DNA of 64,000 nt, from positions 14,136,001-14,200,000 of the forward strand of contig NC_046677.1 in assembly GCF_003369915.1 (NCBI RefSeq). Direction: 5' to 3'. This document shows positions 46,223 to 57,007 of the stretch, piece by piece; within the stretch, counting starts at the first letter, position 1, and every line of letters begins with the position of its first letter. The position numbers were made by a program, and so were the translations under genes. The notes beneath the pieces are model-generated. The model saw nothing but the letters and a program-made list of their open reading frames with translations, ran no database searches and was not told where the DNA came from. This stretch comes from Drosophila miranda. Taxonomy: Eukaryota > Arthropoda > Insecta > Diptera > Drosophilidae.

Positions 46223-49200
46223 TCAACGACGCCAGGAACGATCCTCGGACTCCTCGTCCTCCTCCTCGTCCTCGAGACGCAGCTCCGGCAACGTGTCGCT
46301 GCCCAGCAGACTCTCGCTCTCGCTGATGGACTGAATCAATTGCTTTGGGTTCTCCAGAGGTGCAACGGCCACTGGAGCTGGCACTGCAGACTTCTCGGCG
46401 GGTGCAGCCATCAGTGCAGGCGTGGGCGTCACCACGGGCGCCCAAGTAATCTACGATTTCAGATATTACTAGATAATATATATCTATATATAAATGCAAT
46501 TTTAACATTTTACACACCTGGAGAAGCTTGTCTTGGTACATTTTTCCACGGTGCACGGCTTGTTCCGCATTGATGCGGGTCGCATAGGAGAGTATTAGCT
46601 GTGGAATCTCACGATCTACATCATGCTTGCAAATCTCACCAAAGTTCTGTATTATAAGAGATTGTAAGAGTAATTAAGACTCCTCTTAGACTCCACACTT
46701 GTCGCTCTCGAAAAGACCTACCTTGAAGTGCCCCAGGACAAAGTCTGCCTCCTCGGCCGCAAAGCCCGTGACAACAATAGCCTTTGTTCTTCTGTCAACA
46801 CGCGTCGAGCCCTCCGGGAAGTTGGCCCGCTTGCGGCCACCACCGGCTGCCCCCGGTGTGGCTGCAAAGTGGGGGGCCTTCGTGTTGTTTGGGGCCTGGC
46901 TCCCTCCCAGTGTGCGCTGGAGCTCCTCGAGACGCTTCTGTATGGCCGTTGTATCGTTGCCCTCCTGCTGCTGTGCGAAGAGCTCCAGCTCCATGTCGAG
47001 CAGCTCCTTCTTCTGTTGCTCTTTGGTCTTCTTGACGGGCGGCTGTTGTTGCTGCTGGATCTGGGCCTGCAGCTGGTCCTGATCGGCATGGACATCCTTG
47101 CGCAGCTTGTCGATGGTCTCCTGCAGGACTTTAATTGTCTCCAGTGTGTTCGCCCGCTGGGGATCCTGGTTATCCAGCCGCTCGACCAGCTCCAGTGCGG
47201 TCTTCATTTGTTTCACGTAGCTCTGGAGCAGCTCCTGCTTGCGCTTGCGAAGCCCATTGGCCAGCTGGTGCACGGCCTTCTGCTGTTCCTCTTGCTTCTT
47301 TCGAATGCTGGCCGCATTGGCCGACGGATTTAGCGGACGAGCTGCTGCCGCCCCTCCTGCTGCTGCCCCAGCTCCGCCGACGCCGCCTGCTCCCGCGCTG
47401 GTGTTCAGCTTGAGTCGCATCGAGGCGGGCGCTGCAGTGCTGGCCTGCTCTGCCGTCGGCGTGGCATTGTTGCCCGCCCCCGCCTCAGCCAGAGGCGTGG
47501 CATTGCTGATCTTCGCACTGTCCGCATTGGGAGTGGGCACAGCGGGGACATTATGTAAGTGGTACTGACTGGCGTTCTTCCTCCCGCCGCCGCCGCCGGC
47601 ACCCATGGCACCGCCGCCTATGGGATTCATCTGTCCGCCCTCCGCTCCCGTGCTCTCGTTGTGCCAGAAGACCTTGATGAACCGGTTGTTGAGCACAGCC
47701 TCCGTACTCCTGTAGGCCACATTCGCCTCGGCGTGCGTCGAGAAGGTCACGATGGCAGCCTCTGGGTCACCCTCGTACGACACCTGGATGTTGACGATCT
47801 TTCCGAACTTGGCAAAGTGATTGTTCAAATGCGCTATGGTGTTGAGTCCTCGCGGCACTTTCCGCAGCTCAAGCGAGCTGTTGTGCTGCTGCATGTTCGG
47901 ATTGACCCGCGGACCCAGGCGACTGTTGATCGGGACCTTGCGCTTTGTGGGCACATCGGCTATGGCCACGGTGTCCTCCAGCTCGAAGCGCCGCTTGCCG
48001 ATTTCGGCCACTCCACCAGAGGGGTCGCCATCCACCACAGGTATGGGAATCAGCTGCCGCTGTAGCGGTGTGGTCACGGCCGTGGGATTGAAGGAGAATG
48101 GCATCATGGCTGGCTGCGGGGGAGCGGCAGGGTTGCGCGCATAGTCCGCGGGATTGGGCACGCCCATTGGATTGGGTCCAGAGCCGCCCATCAGGGGGTT
48201 CGGACGCACATTTCCGGAGAAAGGATTGATGCTGGTCTGGCCGGGTTGGTTAGGTCCTCCCGGTCCCGCTGGGCCCTGGCCAGCAGTCGGAGGGGGCACT
48301 CCGCCATGTGCCCAGATTTCCGGCGCGTCTGGATTGTACTCCCGCATGGACATCATCAGGGCGGAGTTGTTGATACCCTCAAAGACAACCGGATTGATGC
48401 CGTGATCCCAGGGACAGGTCTCGCCGCGCACGCAGTATCCCTTCTCGTCAAAGTCCCGACACCGCTGGCGCGGGTGTGCCGCCGGATGCTCCACTGGCAT
48501 GGGGACTGGAACCGCGACCGTCGGCTGGTTGGCTGGCAGGGCTTGTCCCCGCTCAGGGGAGCTCTGGTTGCGGCGCGCATTGCGCTCGGGCGACACGGAG
48601 CGACTGTGCGAGCGTCGGCTCTTGTTGTTGCCGAATCGCTGGCGCTCATCCGTGTTGCCGCCGATGCGGCGACGATCGAAATTGCGACGCCCATGGTGAC
48701 GGTTGTCAGCCGCGCCCGGCGGGGATTTGTTGCGGAACTGGCGCTGGCCTTTCTCGCGCTCATTCACACGACGATCCCTAGATCTGGAGCGCCGGAGGGC
48801 ACGCTCGTTGGAGCGTGAGCGGGACCGTGAGCGCGAACGAAGGGACGCTCGCCGCCGGCGACCTTCCCGTGGCTGGTTCTCCTTGTCGGCATATCCAGCG
48901 CTGCTTCCCGCCAATCCTCCCAGCCCCAAGGCACCGTTTCCCCCGCTGCTCCGCCCTGGAGGACTGGCACTGCGCACATGATGATAATGCGACGCAGACT
49001 GCTGTTGTGGGTTCTGCGAGTCTTTGGTTTTTTGCTGCAATTCGACAGGGATAACAATAAGAGCACTGACATGGTCTTGCGGGATGATCTTTCTACTCAC
49101 ATCGAAGGCTGGCTCGGGGTGTGTTGTCGAATTGGCATCTGTTGTGGGGATGGAGGCAATACTGGCTTCTTGACTGACGTAGGCGGCGGCGGTGGCCAGG

Positions 49201-49732
49201 GCTTCTGCTTCCTGGGTATCGGTGCTCGGCTGGGGCTGCTGCTGGTCGAGCTGCGGCTGATTGCTTTCGAGCTTTATCACAATGTCGTTTGACGGCGCCG
49301 GAGGCGGTGAGGGAGCGGCTAACATAGCCTCAATGTCGGTGGACCCATCCATGGCCAGCGCCAAGTCCAGATCGACGTCGAGCTCAACAGCTCCACTTGC
49401 CACAGGCAGGGGAGCGGGCAGCGTCAAGTATTCCTCGGTGGCAATGGCATCGAACAGACGCTCCACGAAGCGCGTCGTCTCCTCGGACAGAAAGACATCC
49501 AGCTGCTCTATCATGATGCGTTTGAGTTCCTTATCCGATTTGTCTTTTTTGAGCAGCGCGATGACATAGCGCGCCAAAGCAGACGAGTCCGCATCGCAGC
49601 TATTTTTTACAAAAGTAAATAGGAGTAAAATTGTGAAAATTCAACGCAGCAGTCAGAGTAAGGGTGTACTTACAGTGGCTCCAGCACTACGCTCAGCCAG
49701 TCCTTGAGCTTATCCGAATTTTCTAATATCAT
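46223..49732 (-). CDS. swm: Second mitotic wave missing, RBM26/27-type RNA-binding protein, about 1075-1097 aa
   Basis: Exons 49732-49674, 49599-46722, 46646-46518 and 46450-46223 splice in frame. The N terminus (MILENSDKLKDWLSVVLEP, then CDADSSALARYVIALLKKDK) is the PWI-like domain of RBM26/27. Then come an Arg/Ser-rich region, a CCCH finger (CRDFDEKGYCVRGETC...H), an RRM (LELRKVPRGLNTIAHLNNHF to EAVLNNRFIKVFWHN), a long Gln/Lys coiled coil and a second RRM-like domain split across exons (AIVVTGFAAEEADFVLGHF). The acidic end closes with SEDRSWRR, identical to the human end. RBM26/27 proteins act in nuclear poly(A) RNA surveillance and export. A 66 bp stretch, 49035-49100, has GTGAGT and TTGCAG ends and is probably an intron (1075 residues), though it is in frame without stops. 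Confidence 0.93.
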
Positions 49733-50524
49733 TTCGATGACGGGTCGTCGTTATGGCTGCGTTGGTCGGCCTTCTTCTGAAGCTGGGTGGGGGGTTGCTT
49801 GGTCGGTCGATCGGTTGGTTAATTGTGCTTGGGCACACACATGCACACGCGCCCAACTATATATTTTTAATATGACCTCTGACGCTGGGGTCCTGTCTAC
49901 GTCACAGTGCCAGGGACCGCGATGGGTACGATGCTGTTTACGATTGTATTTGCTGATTGTGATTTTCTGCGCTGTAAATACACGAGATTCCTGGATTTTA
50001 TATTTTACTCGAATATCTGACAGTTTTCCCTGATTTTCATTATCTGCTCTGCTTCTTCTGCTATCGTCAATAAGAAAGTTTCTCGATTATGCTACCCGAT
50101 ACTTTTTGCTGCCTACGAGTAGCAGACATACAACTACACGCACACTGACACTCTCACGCACACACACACGCACGCGAATTTACATATGCATGTATATATG
50201 TTCGTACGACAGCACCCAGTTTTTTGCGCCCAAATTTATTGCACTTTCTGCGGACATTTCTGCTCACAAACACAAACTGGACATACCTTGGGCCTTAAAT
50301 TTAACTTATCAATAATTTTTCTACAACAAATTTCAGTTTTAATGGCTATATTTGTGTTTTTCACTGCACTTTTTCCTGCTGCCTTGTTGCAAGGTTGCTT
50401 GACGAGTGGGCTGCGTAGACGATATATCGATATATCTGTGTTGTCATCGATGACTATCGTCTAACTATCCAGAACTGGGAATTTCGTTTATCTGTGAAAT
50501 ATATTTTAATTGATTTGGATTGGC
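49733..50524. other. Divergent promoter region of swm and Ctu2
   Basis: It has microsatellite-like cacacacgcacgc sequence near 50150-50175 and a DRE-containing block nearer Ctu2. No coding frame recognised. Confidence 0.45.
50425..50432. promoter_or_regulatory. DRE (TATCGATA) upstream of Ctu2, facing swm
   Basis: A perfect TATCGATA lies 93 bp before the Ctu2 ATG, followed by catcgatgactatcg. It sits in the divergent interval with swm, though 690 bp from the swm start. Confidence 0.7.
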
Positions 50525-51742
50525 ATGTGCAGCATTGGAGAGGATGATTTTGGCGACGAGGGCGCTACCCATGCCATGGTAGCGGAGTCCTTGCCCACTG
50601 GGATAGTGATAAGTCCAGGAGATTGCAACAAGTGCGGAGTGTTCTCCAGTGAGCTGTACAAACTGAACTTTCGCGTGGCCGAGTGCCGTGACTGCTTCTT
50701 GAACCACGCTCGACACAAGTTTCGAGCGTCATTGGGGGCTGCCAAGGTCCTGCCGCGCAACGCTGAAGTCCTTCTCGCGGTGGATGGCTCTGCCGAGTCT
50801 CTGGTGCTCCTGGACATGCTCCACTTCGCGCAGACACAAAACACATTCAGGCGACTGCATTGCAATGCTCGAGTGGTCTACATAGACGATCAGTCCGTGC
50901 ATGGCGGTGAATCGATGAATCTGCAGGCTCTTCAAGCACTCGGAACTCGATACGAACCACTTGAATTCTATGTGGTTGAGCTTGGAGCATCGGCCTGCTC
51001 GCTGCAGCGTCTTGGGCAATACTTTACGTCTCCAAAGGAGCCCAACGGTCTTAACACGAAGCTTGAGAAACTCCGCAGCCTGACAGCTCGACAGGATTAC
51101 CACCAGCAGCAACGCAAGAACCTGCTGGCCTCTGTGGCCCAGAAGCTAAGCTGCAGTCACGTCTTTGAGCCGAGCGTCAGTGGCGACCTGGCCACACAGC
51201 TGCTGACGTCCATTGCATTGGGGCGCGGAGGAAGCGCTGCTTTGGATGTGGCCCTCTTGGACGACAGGCTGGCAGCCGGGGTCAAGTTACTGCGTCCCCT
51301 AAGGGATCTCAACGAACAGGAAGTGCGATTCTATGTGCATGCCCGCCAACTGAAGCCGCTGCGGGAGAGCGGCAGCAGCTATGGACAGGAGCGTGGCCAG
51401 ACTGCCAGTCTGCAGAACCTGACCGCCGTCTTTGTGGGAAACCTGCAACAGAACTACCCTGCCACAGTGTCCACGGTGTTTCGGACCGGCGATAAAATTG
51501 CTGTAAATGCCCACATGGAGCAGACTTCTTGTGCTCATTGCCAATCCCCGCTAGACGCGAAGCTCTCCGACACACTCTTGGCCATCGAGTACTCGAGAGC
51601 CGTTTCAGAGGCTGGAGTGGGCCTGTCCAAGGATGGCGACGCTTCAGAGAGTCTGGCCAAGCAGCGACTTGAGTTTAAGGATGGACTGTGTCACGCCTGC
51701 CGCTGCATACAGCTAGAGCTGGGATATGATACTCTGTCGTAG
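50525..51742 (+). CDS. Ctu2: Cytoplasmic tRNA 2-thiolation protein 2 (CTU2/NCS2), 405 aa
   Basis: An intronless frame from ATG 50525. The N terminus [10 protein letters not shown] matches the CTU2 start (MCxxGED). A zinc-binding pattern follows: [16 protein letters not shown], then ECRDCF and [11 protein letters not shown]. The ATPase-like core has [18 protein letters not shown] in place of the SGGxxS loop seen in active ATP-pyrophosphatases. This is usual for CTU2, which partners catalytic CTU1 in making 5-methoxycarbonylmethyl-2-thiouridine at the wobble base of tRNA-Lys/Glu/Gln. C-terminal cysteine pairs CAHCQS and CHACRC are conserved. In D. melanogaster this is, from memory, CG10189. The stop is only 40 bp from the stop of the convergent Nudix gene. 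Confidence 0.92.
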   Translation: MCSIGEDDFGDEGATHAMVAESLPTGIVISPGDCNKCGVFSSELYKLNFRVAECRDCFLNHARHKFRASLGAAKVLPRNAEVLLAVDGSAESLVLLDMLHFAQTQNTFRRLHCNARVVYIDDQSVHGGESMNLQALQALGTRYEPLEFYVVELGASACSLQRLGQYFTSPKEPNGLNTKLEKLRSLTARQDYHQQQRKNLLASVAQKLSCSHVFEPSVSGDLATQLLTSIALGRGGSAALDVALLDDRLAAGVKLLRPLRDLNEQEVRFYVHARQLKPLRESGSSYGQERGQTASLQNLTAVFVGNLQQNYPATVSTVFRTGDKIAVNAHMEQTSCAHCQSPLDAKLSDTLLAIEYSRAVSEAGVGLSKDGDASESLAKQRLEFKDGLCHACRCIQLELGYDTLS

Positions 51743-51782
51743 CAAAAAAATATATTTTCTCCCATAAATGGGGCCATTTCTA

Positions 51783-52926
51783 TTACAATTTTGCTAGCTG
51801 GGTGTTGACGTTCGCCTGCAGCTGGAGATGTCCATCCAAGGGAGGAACGTTTGAGGCCAGCACAACCTTGTGAAAGTCGTAGATGATGTATCGATTGTAC
51901 TGCCTGGCACGGCGGTTTAGTTCGGCAACAGAGCCGGACAGGATAATGGCTTGTGTGCAGTTCTCCGGCTGGTTTACGTAGAGTTCGTCGCCTGGAAGCA
52001 CTCCAAACATGCATCCGTCGCAGCGGTAGTACACAGGCTGCACCAATGTGGTCCCCAAAGCACTGCGCTCCCGAGAGAACTTTAAGAGGTCCTCCAAACG
52101 ATGCAGGTTCATCAGGCGCGCCGTATCGTAGAGCAGCATGAACGGCAGCCATATAGTGCCATCTTGGGAATGGGTCCAGGCGTCTTCCGGAGCCAGCCAG
52201 TGCGCCGAGGCCACCTCTTGCGGCTCTAGCAAAAGGCTCACCTGCTTCGACGGCGCTTGCAGAGCGGTAATGTAATAAACAGTGTCGTACTTGCGACTTG
52301 CAGTGGCTGGTGTCCTCCAAATGGACCATTCTTGGAGGGACCAGAGATTGGGAAGGACGCGGAGATGCCTACATAATGCCAGGAACTGAGTGGCATCGTT
52401 GTGCACTCGCTGTTGCCAATGGGAGCGATCTTCTGGCTGGAGGAGCAAAGTCCGCGGCTCGCCTGTCGTGCAATTCCAACTCCTGATGCCCTCTTCGTTG
52501 GAGCAAAGCAGGAGGCCGACTTCCTCGAAAGTCTCCCTTAGAGCGGTCAGCCGCAATGAGATATCTCTGGAAAAGTTCTGGCCGGAGGACAGGAACTTTG
52601 ACCTGGCGGACACCTGGTCGCTGCTCAGTCGCTTAAAATCCTCGTCGGTCACGCCAAAAGAGTGAAAATATGTTATCCACTCTGGAGACTCGTCCGCCCC
52701 GGCATCGAACACGCCACCAGGAAAGACGCAGTGATTCAAAGCATAAGAAGTGCGCTCGCTGCGTTTTATTAAAAGTAACTATGGGCAAAAAAAATTAAAT
52801 TTAAATACCATTCCCCTTTCGTTCCAGCCTTACGCTGTAGTCAAACTTTGCAGAGGAATCCTCCCTAGCAGCCAATATGAGGCTGGCCGAGGGTCTGTAC
52901 GTTCCAGTGTCGTGGGCAGCAACCAT
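51783..52926 (-). CDS. NUDT19-like Nudix hydrolase 1, 362 aa, peroxisomal signal AKL
   Basis: Two exons, 52926-52834 and 52778-51783, join in frame across a 55 bp intron. The family layout is present: a short N-terminal strand (SASLILAARE), then LLLIKRS, FPGG at 50-53, and a Nudix box split by a long insert, with the conserved half RETFEEVG at 112-119. NUDT19 proteins hydrolyse coenzyme A and acyl-CoA in peroxisomes. The C terminus AKL fits the PTS1 consensus [SAC]-[KRH]-L, so peroxisomal import is likely. A GREEK-key-free tail with YYRCDGCMFGVLPGDE is shared by all three paralogues here. I recall three such fly genes (CG10194, CG10195, CG18094) but cannot assign them one to one. It diverges from Nudix 2 with 118 bp between start codons. 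Confidence 0.9.
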
Positions 52927-53016
52927 TGTAAATCATATATCAGAAATCAGTTATTCCAGTCAAAAAAACCTTTGATCCAATTCGTGAGATTACCAATGGA
53001 CCTATCGAGTACATGC

Positions 53017-53024
53017 AATCGATA
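53017..53024. promoter_or_regulatory. DRE-like element in a 118 bp bidirectional promoter
   Basis: AATCGATA, one mismatch from the DRE, lies 21 bp before the Nudix 2 ATG and about 90 bp from the Nudix 1 ATG. The whole divergent promoter must fit in 118 bp. Confidence 0.5.
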
Positions 53025-53044
53025 TCGGTTGTTACCTAAGCGAT

Positions 53045-54291
53045 ATGTCGAAGCAGGTGCTGGCCAAAATACGCCCGTCCTCTAGCTTGATACTGCTGGC
53101 CAGGGATAAAGGAGCCACAAGGCAATCCTTCGACTACAATGTAAGACAATCTAATTGGATTAGGTATAGTCTAATAAATATCGAACCTATTATTTAAGGC
53201 GCTGCTGCTCACGCGGACCTCAAAGTCCAGCTTCATGCCGAACTCGTCCGTCTTTCCAGGGGGAGTGTGCGAGGCCACGGACAGCTCCCCTACATGGCTA
53301 TCGCACTTTCAGCGGCATAACATTAGTTCAGCCATGCTGCGCGACGTCTGCCACGTGAAGGCTCCGCGTCCCGAGATATTCAATTCGCAGGAAGATACCG
53401 ATGCGATAGACACGTGAGATTGCTAGATTGTCGCAAGTGCGGAACTTCTTTGTCAAGGCCTCTGATCTTTTACGCAGCGGCTTGTCGCTGCGTCTGACTG
53501 CCTTACGGGAAACCTTTGAGGAATTGGGCATCTTATTGTGTCGGGATGCCAAGACCTTGACCTCGACCAGCGGCTATGGGCAGTTCTATGAGCAATTCGA
53601 TCGCGCCCACTGGCAGCATTTGGTCCATAATGATGCCAGCCAGTTCCTGGAACTCTGCAAGCAGCTGGAAGTGGTGCCAGATATTTGGTCACTCCACGAT
53701 TGGTCTGTCTGGCGCACGCCTTCGACGTTTAAGAAGCGTTTTGTGACGGCGTTCTTCCTGACCACTCTAGAACAGGCGCCCAGCCTGCACATTGAGCCCA
53801 ATGAGGTCAAGGACTGTGCGGTAGGTCGATCAAATCCAATGAGTAGTCGCTGAACACCCACTAAACCCTTTTTTCGCTCTAAACAGTGGCGTTCTCCCTT
53901 GGATTATCTTCTGGCCTCTCTAAGAAAAGAGCTCTGGCTGCCGCCTCCTCAGTTCTACGAACTTTCTCGCTGCCTTAACTTTGGCTCCCTGGAGGAGCTG
54001 CGTCAATTTGCCATTAAACGTGCCCCCAAAGGCATCGTTCTCACCCATCCTGTCATGTACAAATGCAACGACGGCATTGTGCATCTGCTTCCCGGCGACG
54101 ATGCCTATCCGGTCAATCCAGATGCCTGTAGCGATAAAATAGACACTGGCCTCTCTGTAGAGGACTTTCGTTCACAAGTCAGAACTAAGTTGCATCGTTC
54201 GGAGCACAGGGACCAGCACCAAGCGAAACTAATCATTAACTTTGCTCCGACTGATGGACAGATCAACCCTTTGGACCCAACTAAGATGTAG
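53045..54291 (+). CDS. NUDT19-like Nudix hydrolase 2, 352 aa
   Basis: Exons 53045-53140, 53199-53413, 53478-53820 and 53887-54291 splice in frame with introns of 58, 64 and 66 bp. It shares the layout of its neighbours: ARDKGATRQSFDYN, LLLTRTSKSSFMPNSSVFPG, the Nudix half-box RETFEELG, LVHNDASQFLELC, the membrane-free middle and the tail YKCNDGIVHLLPGDD. The predicted activity is CoA or nucleotide-CoA hydrolysis. The C terminus TKM is only a loose PTS1 match, so location is uncertain. Intron 1 lies at the same place in all three paralogues (after DY[NS]), which supports a tandem duplication origin. Confidence 0.9.
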
Positions 54292-54400
54292 AACAGAACG
54301 AACAGGATCAAATGTGTATTTACTTAGGTTTAATTTGAGTGAGATGCTCGGATTGTCAGTTTAAGCAAGAGAGTTGACATAAGATTCTGCAGATGTTCGT

Positions 54401-55416
54401 TTATTCATTCTCCTTGCCGTACCAGAGCTTGTAGAGGTATTCGGCCTCTTCCTCTGTAGCATAGCTGGTCTCGTACTCCGTCGGCTTTTGTCCTGGCTGC
54501 GATCTGAAGAGAGAACAGCTTCATAAGTTTCAAAGAATCTTGCTGATCAAAGGACTTACTGGTGGGCGGAGGACCATCTGTCCTGGGGCTTCTTATTGCC
54601 TGGGTGTGCATAATGGCCTCGCTTGCAGACGTCGAGAGTGCTCTCAATGTTCTTCTGATTCCTGAGCAGGGCCCCCAGCTTGTGGTCAATCTGCGAGCTG
54701 CCTCCCTGCACCGCGAGTATCACCTTCTCAATGCCATCCAGGCTCTCCGCTTGCGTGTAGTTTAGAGAGCGCAGTCCCTGCTGCAGTTGATCCACTTTCC
54801 GGTTCGCCCGGCTGGTCAGAGCATTCAGCTCATCCAAGTAGACCACTTTGGCCTCGATGTTCCTCTGCTGCTGCTGCAGACCCTTGGCCTTCCTGTCCAG
54901 TGAGGCGATCTCTCTGATTACAGACTCCTTGAGGAGCTGCTCGATCTCCTCCAGATGTCTGTCGACGGACTTGGCCACCTTGTTGAGTTCTTGCTCGTGT
55001 TTGTTTTGAACAGCATCGACCTGGCCTAGGGCTCTTTTGATGTCGATCTCTACCTTGCCCAGATTCCGGATGGCCTTTTCGTTCTGGCTATGGGCAGAGT
55101 TAATGATGGCCGTCAGGTTCCTCACTGCTGTGGCCGTCAACTGGAAACTGTTGACCGTGTCCTGTTCCAGTTTGAGCAGCCCAGCCTCTAGTCTGACAAT
55201 TCCCTCTATCTGATCGCGTTGATCCTTGAGTTTATGCTCGAATCCTTTCTGATGTTTGATTACGTCACTCGCCTTGATGTCCAGCGTCTCCAGCTGCGCG
55301 CTGATCTCCGTCAATATGCGTACGATCTTCCTGTCGCCCGACTTCTCCTCTTGCTCCACGGCAACGGTCCAAACACCACTGATGCAGATCAATAGCAATA
55401 CCGATTGGGCCCTCAT
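54401..55416 (-). CDS. Secreted coiled-coil protein 1, 319 aa, function unknown
   Basis: Exons 55416-54560 and 54503-54401 splice in frame. MRAQSVLLLICISGVWTVAV is a signal peptide. The body (about residues 30-270) is almost wholly alpha-helical coiled coil, with many heptad-like Leu/Ile/Val positions and two N-glycosylation sites (NLTA, NYTQ). One Cys is visible near the end (DVCKRGHYAHPGNKKPQDRW), and the tail is Tyr/Glu-rich (EEEAEYLYKLWYGKENE). No enzyme motif. It resembles the next gene in plan (signal peptide, coiled coil, one cysteine before a low-complexity tail), and the two are probably paralogues. Such proteins in flies are often fat-body, gut or reproductive secretions; nothing here decides. 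I do not recognise a named family. Confidence 0.8.
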
Positions 55417-57007
55417 TGTGTGCGTCGAGTGTCTGTGATGGATCTCCACGGCTGACTGCCCTCACTCGGCGTAGGCTGCACCTTAAGTAGCCAGACTAAC
55501 TGGGCAACAACGTCAATCCAATTTGAAACGTGTCTTAGCTTCGGTTTGCTTTTATCTCCCAAGACTCTCAAATTAAGCTAGTGGACACAGCTGCAAGCTC
55601 ATAGCTGCTCATGGCTAATCTTCCTCCCAATGACAGGAACAAGTTATGTACGTACGTATAGTAGATCGCACTTGATTCCTATTTCGTCTGGATAGATAAT
55701 AACCAGCTGGAATTTGGACCACAATCGGATACCAACATGTAACATCACTTGTTTACCCATGCTCTATCATCCATGTGTACTACACTGATTTGTTTGGTTC
55801 AACGACTTTTCGAGAGCTTAGAAAAGAGTGGTGATAGGCACGTTCGTCGTGCATTGGTCTTTTCTTATAAATAGGTATTTTAGGGAAGAGATTTTCTGGC
55901 TTTTTTGTGTGTCATGGGCGATACCAGAGTCTAAACGTGACTATTCCATCTTAGCTCAGCTGTTTGTGGCCTGAATTCCATTCAAAAATAGGCCTGCTCA
56001 TTTCGAAAACCAAACCATATTTGAGATAATGGCGAGCAGAAAATACATGTATTAAATTTTACGAATTATGAGTTTATCGTAAGTTCACGTGAAAAGACAT
56101 TTTCGAAATGTTCTTGAACAAATATGTCACCAGGGAGGAAGTTAGCGAAGACTTAGATATATGTTATGTATATCCTAGTAACTCGAGCATTTGCTATTTC
56201 AGCTATTTAATCATCAGATTTTGATTCTGCTTTTTAGTTGATCCGATAATTCCTGGGACCAATTAAACAGCTTTTACCAGATTTTGGTTGGTTTATATTC
56301 AGAAACAAACAAATTATGGTAAAGACCTGTTTTCGACTGATTGCTCCTATGGAATTTATATGATATCGGTTGATCTTTGGGTTTCCGACTTATACATACT
56401 TACTGCCTGGATTTAAAAGAAGGTTAGGTTAGGTTCATCGATCTCTTCCAGATGTCTGCCGACGGACTTGGCCACCTTGTTGAGCTCCTGATCGGTTAAT
56501 CTTTGGGTTTCCGACTTATACATACTAACTGCCTGGATTTAAAAGAAGGGTCTGTACAAAGTTTCAGGCAGATGTTAGAGTCTGTTAGTAGACCAATTCT
56601 AATGGAAACCGTCAAACGTCAAAGGAACAATTTCCATTTAAATTCTCTTTAAGGCTATCCTTTGACCGCGGCTCCGCTGCTTACTCGGCTTCGTCTGTTC
56701 GTCAATGCCTTTAGGTAGCTGAGTCGTCGCAGACGAGCTGAACAGACGAAGCATAGATGAAAAAAGAATTGAATCCCCGTGCGCGCCCTCTGTCTACGGG
56801 GCGTAACGGAATACCCCGCCATAAAACAGCTCCCTCATGCAATATCTTGGTATTATATAGTCTTTAGTTTCACACTCTATCGGGTTGCATTATTGTTTTT
56901 TTATTTAAAGATGAATGGTATATTTCGAATGTGTACTAGTAATTAACCAGTATCCATTGTTCTAATTTCCTATTCGAAGAAATCCGTTTGTCAAGTTCCA
57001 ATTTTCT
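55417..57007. other. Intergenic region between the two coiled-coil genes
   Basis: No gene. It contains the local duplication listed separately at 56365-56549, and an AT/GC patchy remainder. The short gctgagtcg / gacgaagc inverted blocks near 56690-56750 (ttcgtctgttcgtc and gacgagctgaacagacgaag) form a small imperfect palindrome. Confidence 0.4.
56365..56549. repeat. 59 bp tandem duplication flanking a stray copy of coiled-coil gene 1 sequence
   Basis: The block atcggttgatctttggg... to ...aaaagaagg (56365-56423) is repeated at 56491-56549 with two or three differences. Between them, 56436-56490 matches the coding sequence of coiled-coil gene 1 at 54941-54997 with about six mismatches in 57, in the same orientation. 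The first 12 bp of the insert read ttaggttaggtt. Confidence 0.8.
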
